Shown piece by piece: positions 6,132 to 9,745 of a stretch of DNA of 9,745 bases. The stretch is taken from contig JAGTQO010000003.1 of assembly GCA_018396565.1 (NCBI GenBank), positions 34,988-44,732 on the forward strand, read 5' to 3'. Both the position numbers and the translations under genes were made by a program. The notes beneath the pieces are model-generated. The model saw only the letters and a program-made list of their open reading frames with translations, was not told the DNA's origin and ran no database searches. Source of the stretch: Candidatus Bathyarchaeota archaeon (lineage in GTDB: Archaea; Thermoproteota; Bathyarchaeia; 40CM-2-53-6; RBG-13-38-9). The first letter of the stretch is position 1. Each line of letters begins with the position of its first letter.

Positions 6132-7031
6132 ATGAAAATTTCAGTAGACTCACCCTCAAAGACAATCGACCTAGCTTTGACCTTAAGTTGTGGCCAGGTT
6201 TTCCGCTGGTTGCAATATGGGCACTCCTGGGTTGGAACTCTCGGGAACACCCTTATTAAGATTAGACAGAGGAAAGGCTACTTGGAGGTGCAGCCCTCAA
6301 ACCCTATCTTGAGAAGCACCATTTCAGATTATCTTAGACTCGACGACGATCTCGAATCAATAATATCTGAACTCTCTGGGGACACCTTTTTCCGTCAAGT
6401 AGCTTATGAGGTTCGTGGCTTACGAATCCTCAGACAAGATCCTTGGGAATGCCTCATCTCCTACATATGCTCGAGAAACTCCAGAATATCAATGATAAGG
6501 AGAGTATTGAACAATATGTGTCGGAGGTTTGGGGAGAAGGTTACTCTAGGTCAATACACCAATTATACTTTCCCAGGGCCTGAGGAGATATTGAATGCAA
6601 AACCATCAGAGTTGATAGGGTGCGGACTCAGATATGGCAGGAGACAGGCGGAGGAGATTAAGAATGCGGCTGAACTCGTACATAAAGGGATACTCGACTT
6701 TAATGTGTTGAAGAAAATACCTTATCCTGAAGCGAAGATCGAGCTTACCTCACTATGTCGCGGCGTAGGCAGCAAAGTTGCTGATTGCGTCTTACTCTTC
6801 TCACTTGAGAAGCTTGAGGCTTTCCCAATAGACGTATGGGTCGCAAGGGCCATGGTAAATCTCTATCATGATTATTTGGACAAACGTCTAGTAAAACGCG
6901 TACGTTCAAACCATCGTCTATCAAATGCAGACTATGAACGCTTGAGCATGTTCGCCAGAGACCGTTTTGGCCGCTACGCTGGTTATGCTCAGGAGTACCT
7001 CTACCACTGGATAAGGACCAAGAACTGTTGA
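6132..7031 (+). CDS. ogg: 8-oxoguanine DNA glycosylase/AP lyase, OGG1 family
   Basis: A 299-residue base-excision-repair enzyme that removes 8-oxoguanine opposite cytosine and can nick the abasic site. The N-terminal domain has CGQVFRW at 20-26 (OGG1 GQ-x-FRW, G21 contacting the lesion). DPWECLISYICSRN at 103-116 and NYTFPGPEEIL at about 144-154 follow. The helix-hairpin-helix is GVGSKVADCVLLFS at 211-224 with catalytic lysine K215, and FPIDVWV gives the catalytic aspartate D234. Near the end GRYAGYAQEYLYHW (280-293) carries Q287, equivalent to the base-contacting Q315 of human OGG1. In the void-filling loop human NNN appears as N116-S117-R118. W236 replaces human H270, as in bacterial homologues. 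The ATG at 6132 has only a weak GGA 3 nt upstream, which with the 23-bp gap suggests translation from an upstream transcript. The AGOG and OGG2 families are excluded by the N-terminal domain. Confidence 0.93.
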   Translation: MKISVDSPSKTIDLALTLSCGQVFRWLQYGHSWVGTLGNTLIKIRQRKGYLEVQPSNPILRSTISDYLRLDDDLESIISELSGDTFFRQVAYEVRGLRILRQDPWECLISYICSRNSRISMIRRVLNNMCRRFGEKVTLGQYTNYTFPGPEEILNAKPSELIGCGLRYGRRQAEEIKNAAELVHKGILDFNVLKKIPYPEAKIELTSLCRGVGSKVADCVLLFSLEKLEAFPIDVWVARAMVNLYHDYLDKRLVKRVRSNHRLSNADYERLSMFARDRFGRYAGYAQEYLYHWIRTKNC

Positions 7032-7074
7032 ATGCGAGCCATAACTATAAAAACAGTGATTATTTAATCGAATT

Positions 7075-7084
7075 AGCTATATAA
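7075..7084 (+). promoter_or_regulatory. Candidate TATA box for the fae-hps run
   Basis: AGCTATATAA resembles an archaeal TATA box. Initiation about 25 bp downstream would leave a leader of some 130 nt before the ATG at 7240, or about 60 nt before the TTG at 7165. Other AT-rich candidates are CTATAAAAA at 7045-7053 and GTTAAAATC at 7132-7140; the latter would place transcription start close to 7165. Confidence 0.35.
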
Positions 7085-7212
7085 GCAGCGTACCTAATAG
7101 ATCATTGAGCAGGCACATATAGCGATTCAACGTTAAAATCACCTATCAGCGGATTGGATATTCGTTGAAGCAAAATGCATTTATTGATTTGTTCAGCTCT
7201 GTTAATGTGAAC

Positions 7213-7233
7213 ATAGGTTCCCTAGGGATAGGT
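7213..7233 (+). repeat. Palindrome with flanking direct repeat before the fae-hps ATG
   Basis: A perfect 10-bp palindrome, TCCCTAGGGA (7219-7228), sits between two direct copies of ATAGGT (7213-7218 and 7228-7233). It ends just before the ribosome-binding region GGTGGAG (7231-7237) of the preferred ATG. It could be an operator or a structure affecting initiation, or chance. If translation really began at 7165, it would merely encode part of a short Ile/Gly/Ser-rich stretch. Confidence 0.35.
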
Positions 7234-7239
7234 GGAGAA

Positions 7240-8421
7240 ATGTATCTGATAGGTGAGGCCCTAGTCGGCAAGGAGCCTGAGGTCGCCCATGTAGACCTGA
7301 TAATAGGCAGTAAAGATGGTCCCGTAGGTCAAGCTTTTGCAAGCAATTTGGGAAACTATTCAGCAGGCCATACCCCCCTACTCGCTGTGATCAGACCAAA
7401 CCTTCCATCAAAACCTTACACTCTCATCATACCAAAAGTTACAGTCAAGGACATATCTGAAGTTGCCAAAATCTTTGGGCCAGCCCAAGCAGCTGTGGCG
7501 AAGGCAATCGCCGACTCTGTTGAAGAGGGTATAATTCCGAGGGATGTTGTTGAAGACTGGGTTGTATTATGCAGTGTCTTCGTCCATCCGGAAGCAAAGG
7601 ACTACAGAAAGATCTACCAATACAATTACGGGGCAACGAAACTCGCTCTCAGAAGGGCTTTAAATAAGTATCCACCTCTTGAGAAGATCATGTTCGATAA
7701 GGATAGGGCCAGACATCCAGTGATGGGCTTCAGGGTTCCGAGACTGTGGATGCCGCCATACCTCCAGATCGCACTCGACATACCTGACCTGGAGAGAACG
7801 AAGAAGATAATCTCAGAAGTTCCGAAGAGCGACAGGGTCATCTTCGAGGCTGGAACACCATTGATAAAGAAGTACGGTACAGGCGTTATCCAAGAACTTA
7901 GAGAAGCTGCCAGAGACGTCTTCATAGTTGCAGATCTGAAGACTCTCGATGTCGGTCAGGTCGAGGTAGACCTTGCCTTCGAGGAGACAGCGGATGCTGT
8001 TGTAGTTTCAGGTCTAGCCTCTAAAGATACCATTGACAAATTCATATATGAAGCAAGGAGACTCGGCATATATGCATTCGTGGACATGATGGATGTCCAA
8101 AACCCAATAGGTGTCCTAGACTCACTCAACGATCTCCCAGACGTGGTAATACTCCATAGAGGAATAGATGAAGAGCGTGGGGGGAGGACTAGGTGGGAAC
8201 TAATAAAGGAGATAAAGAGCAAGTTTGGAGACAGAAAGATATTGGTCGCCGTCGCAGGTGGTATAGAGCCGAGCAACGTTCCAGCAGCCCTGAAAGCAGG
8301 AGCGGATATATTGATTGTTGGAAGATACATCACTCAGTCGCGGGATGTCGAACATGCATCGAAAGAATTTTTGAATCAGATAGGTCTGGACATGGATCTC
8401 TTCCGTGTCCACGTAGAATAA
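7240..8421 (+). CDS. fae-hps: Bifunctional formaldehyde-activating enzyme / 3-hexulose-6-phosphate synthase
   Basis: From the ATG at 7240 the product has 393 residues. Residues 1-160 are Fae: MYLIGEALVG start, EVAHVDLIIG with the catalytic His at 17, the position known for Fae, then GPVGQAFA, GHTPLLAVIRPNLP, FGPAQAAVAKAIAD, HPEAKD and YNYGATKLAL. Fae condenses formaldehyde with tetrahydromethanopterin. Residues about 172-385 are Hps, an orotidine-decarboxylase-like barrel: LQIALDIPDLE, VADLKTLD (D232, K234, D237), the glycine-rich VAVAGGIEP phosphate site, and ILIVGRYIT. Hps interconverts ribulose-5-phosphate plus formaldehyde with hexulose-6-phosphate; in archaea the fusion is thought to make pentose phosphate and trap the released formaldehyde. 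The frame is open back to a TTG at 7165, but those 25 residues are unlike Fae, and GGTGGAG precedes the ATG. The partner isomerase Phi is not in the window. Confidence 0.95.
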   Translation: MYLIGEALVGKEPEVAHVDLIIGSKDGPVGQAFASNLGNYSAGHTPLLAVIRPNLPSKPYTLIIPKVTVKDISEVAKIFGPAQAAVAKAIADSVEEGIIPRDVVEDWVVLCSVFVHPEAKDYRKIYQYNYGATKLALRRALNKYPPLEKIMFDKDRARHPVMGFRVPRLWMPPYLQIALDIPDLERTKKIISEVPKSDRVIFEAGTPLIKKYGTGVIQELREAARDVFIVADLKTLDVGQVEVDLAFEETADAVVVSGLASKDTIDKFIYEARRLGIYAFVDMMDVQNPIGVLDSLNDLPDVVILHRGIDEERGGRTRWELIKEIKSKFGDRKILVAVAGGIEPSNVPAALKAGADILIVGRYITQSRDVEHASKEFLNQIGLDMDLFRVHVE

Positions 8422-8470
8422 TAGACAAAAACTCTAGAAGATTTCGAAACCTATCTTGGGAGGGATAATC

Positions 8471-8475
8471 GAGGG
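8471..8475 (+). promoter_or_regulatory. Ribosome-binding site for the nitroreductase-family gene
   Basis: GAGGG lies 4 nt before GTG 8480 and 7 nt before TTG 8483, and 15 nt downstream of the longer TTG candidate at 8456, which has no such site. It therefore favours a start at 8480 or 8483. Confidence 0.5.
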
Positions 8476-8479
8476 CAGA

Positions 8480-9028
8480 GTGTTGGAAGTCTTCGAAGCT
8501 ATAAGGGGTAGAAGAAGCGTAAGAAGCTTCCTCGACAGGGATGTCTCCCAAAGTCAGTTGGAGAGAATCATTGAATGTGGAATTCTGGCCCCTAGCGCAG
8601 GTAACATCCAACCATGGGAATTCATCATAATCAGGTCACCTGAGAGGAAGAGGGCCCTGGCAAGAGCGGCTTTGGGCCAAGAATTTATTGAGGAGGCACC
8701 CATCGTTATAGTCGTTGTGGCAGATCAAGCCAGAACAGCTAGAGTCTACGGCAAAAGAGGAGCAGATCTCTTCTCAATACAAGACACAGCAGCTGCAATC
8801 CAGAACATGCTCCTCGCAGCCCATAGTATGGGTCTCGGCACATGCTGGGTAGGAGCCTTCGATGAAGATGAAGTGTCGAAGGTAGTTAAGGTAGGCGCCT
8901 CCTTGAAACCCGTTGCCATAATACCTGTAGGCTATCCTAGATATTACCCTGCACCGATTGGGCGGAGACCAATCTCAAAGGTAATGCATGAGGAGGTCTA
9001 CAGTTCCAAGGAGAGTCAAAGAAGATGA
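8480..9028 (+). CDS. Nitroreductase-family FMN-dependent oxidoreductase
   Basis: With the GTG start the protein has 182 residues, the usual single-domain size. Flavin-binding landmarks are AIRGRRSVRSFLDRDV near the N-terminus (the RRS-R phosphate-binding turn), LAPSAGNIQPWEFIII at about 36-51, SIQDTAAAIQNMLLAAHSMGLGTCWVGAF in the middle (the DxA-A-NM-LAA helix and GLG-CWVG turn) and a PVAIIPVGYP strand near the end. Members are usually dimers binding FMN and use NAD(P)H to reduce nitro compounds, quinones or flavins; some act in cofactor metabolism, so the physiological substrate is open. No ferredoxin domain is present. The gene lies 58 bp after fae-hps and 34 bp before the ligase, consistent with one transcript, though a functional link is not shown. 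Starts at 8456 (TTG, 190 residues) and 8483 (TTG) remain possible. Confidence 0.9.
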   Translation: MLEVFEAIRGRRSVRSFLDRDVSQSQLERIIECGILAPSAGNIQPWEFIIIRSPERKRALARAALGQEFIEEAPIVIVVVADQARTARVYGKRGADLFSIQDTAAAIQNMLLAAHSMGLGTCWVGAFDEDEVSKVVKVGASLKPVAIIPVGYPRYYPAPIGRRPISKVMHEEVYSSKESQRR

Positions 9029-9062
9029 TAATAGAGAATTATCAAAAGGTCTGAATTTAAAA

Positions 9063-9745
9063 ATGAGGTATTCAGTCTTAGTGGACGTATACGAGAAAAT
9101 AGAGGCAACTACAAAGAGAATTGAGATGAGGGATCTTCTAGCTGAACTTTTCAAGAAAACACCCAAAGACACCGTCGAGATGGCTGTGTACCTAACCCAA
9201 GGGAAGCTTTACCCGGACTACGTTGGGATAGAGCTTGGGATGGCTGATAAACTCATCATAAGAGCCATAGCCTTGGCTTCTGGAAAAGATGAGAAGACAG
9301 TAGAGTCTATCTATAAGACGACTGGAGACCTAGGTGAGGCCGTTGAGAAACTCCTTACAAAAAAGATGCAGCAGACGCTCACAAAAACCCCCCTCACAGT
9401 CGAAGATGTCTACCGGAGTTTTGATAAAATAGCAAGGTCTTCAGGACCGGGGTCTGTTGAGGCTAAAGTCAAGTTGCTATGCAGCCTCCTAAACGATGCA
9501 ACACCGAAGGAGGCGAAGTATATCGTCAGGATGGCCCTGGGTAGGTTGAGGCTCGGTGTAGCTGACATGACTATTCTTGAAGGTCTATCCATAGCATACT
9601 TGGGAGATGTGGAAGGTAAGAGATACTTAGAGAGAGCCTACAATCTCTCATCTGACTTAGGCCTAATAGCGAGAACCGTCGCCCAAAGTGGTTTGGACGG
9701 TATTCTAAATCTTAAGGTTAAGGTAGGTAGGCCTATAAGACCTAT
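9063..9745 (+). CDS. lig: ATP-dependent DNA ligase, N-terminal domain only (cut by window edge)
   Basis: I read 227 codons from ATG 9063 to the edge without a stop. The sequence is the DNA-binding domain of archaeal/eukaryotic LigI-type enzymes: MRYSVLVDVYEKIEATTKR, then YLTQGKLYPDYVGIELGMADKL at about 49-70, EAKVKLLCSLLNDATPKEAKYIVRMALGRLRLGVADM around 137-173 split by short loops, and ERAYNLSSDLG at about 191-201. It stops in VGRPIRP, which normally comes just before the adenylation domain. The catalytic lysine motif (KxDG) and the OB-fold domain must lie beyond position 9745. The full protein is expected to be roughly 550-600 residues. The enzyme seals nicks in replication and repair through an AMP-lysine intermediate. 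AAAGGT at 9045-9050 is the only ribosome-binding candidate, 12 nt upstream, which is long. It follows the nitroreductase gene by 34 bp. Confidence 0.95.
   Translation, partial: MRYSVLVDVYEKIEATTKRIEMRDLLAELFKKTPKDTVEMAVYLTQGKLYPDYVGIELGMADKLIIRAIALASGKDEKTVESIYKTTGDLGEAVEKLLTKKMQQTLTKTPLTVEDVYRSFDKIARSSGPGSVEAKVKLLCSLLNDATPKEAKYIVRMALGRLRLGVADMTILEGLSIAYLGDVEGKRYLERAYNLSSDLGLIARTVAQSGLDGILNLKVKVGRPIRP

Noticed and set aside
7165..7239. 25-residue N-terminal extension of Fae-Hps from a TTG
   Set aside because: The ATG at 7240 places the catalytic His at the family position 17 and matches the usual start. A weak GGAT before the TTG keeps it possible but less likely.
7956..8333. Minus-strand open frame of 125 codons
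   Set aside because: It is antisense to the conserved Hps domain and Ser/Thr/Ile-rich in the way expected from reading a real gene backwards.
1..9745. tRNA, rRNA, C/D-box RNA, CRISPR array or insertion sequence
   Set aside because: No cloverleaf, RTGATGA...CTGA pair in an intergenic region, regularly spaced repeat, transposase or terminal inverted repeat was seen on reading both strands by eye.

Overview
The window is chromosomal DNA of an archaeon. The support is a group II chaperonin (thermosome), RNA polymerase subunit K (Rpb6-type), the amino-terminal domain of an archaeal/eukaryotic-type ATP-dependent DNA ligase, a fused Fae-Hps enzyme, and TATA-like boxes at promoter distance from several starts. 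Fae-Hps implies a tetrahydromethanopterin-linked C1 pathway. The gene set would suit an uncultured TACK-type lineage such as the Bathyarchaeia, but that placement is inference; no rRNA or tRNA gene is visible to fix it.

Layout. Positions 1-1472 carry two minus-strand genes: a DegT/DnrJ-type PLP aminotransferase and, downstream of it and cut by the left edge, a small cyclophilin-like (TM1367-type) protein. A 144-bp divergent region separates them from a plus-strand pair, thermosome and rpoK, which overlap and end at a hairpin plus T-tract. A convergent minus-strand N-terminal acetyltransferase (RimI/Ard1-like) follows, at 3603-4097. Facing away from it is a plus-strand run: an EGY1-like site-2 (M50) membrane protease, a winged-helix plus PD-(D/E)XK nuclease-like protein and an OGG1-type 8-oxoguanine DNA glycosylase, with gaps of only 17 and 23 bp. 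After a 208-bp leader (to the preferred start) come Fae-Hps, an FMN nitroreductase-family protein and the 5' end of the DNA ligase, which runs off the right edge.

Functionally this is mostly housekeeping: protein folding and transcription (thermosome-rpoK), protein modification (acetyltransferase), genome maintenance (glycosylase, nuclease-like protein, ligase) and C1/pentose metabolism (Fae-Hps). No mobile element, CRISPR array, tRNA or rRNA was recognised, and no intergenic stretch exceeds about 210 bp. The item most worth following is the tight M50 protease / winged-helix nuclease / OGG1 run. Several genes have start sites that differ from the longest open frame (rpoK, acetyltransferase, Fae-Hps, nitroreductase), and reasons are given at each.
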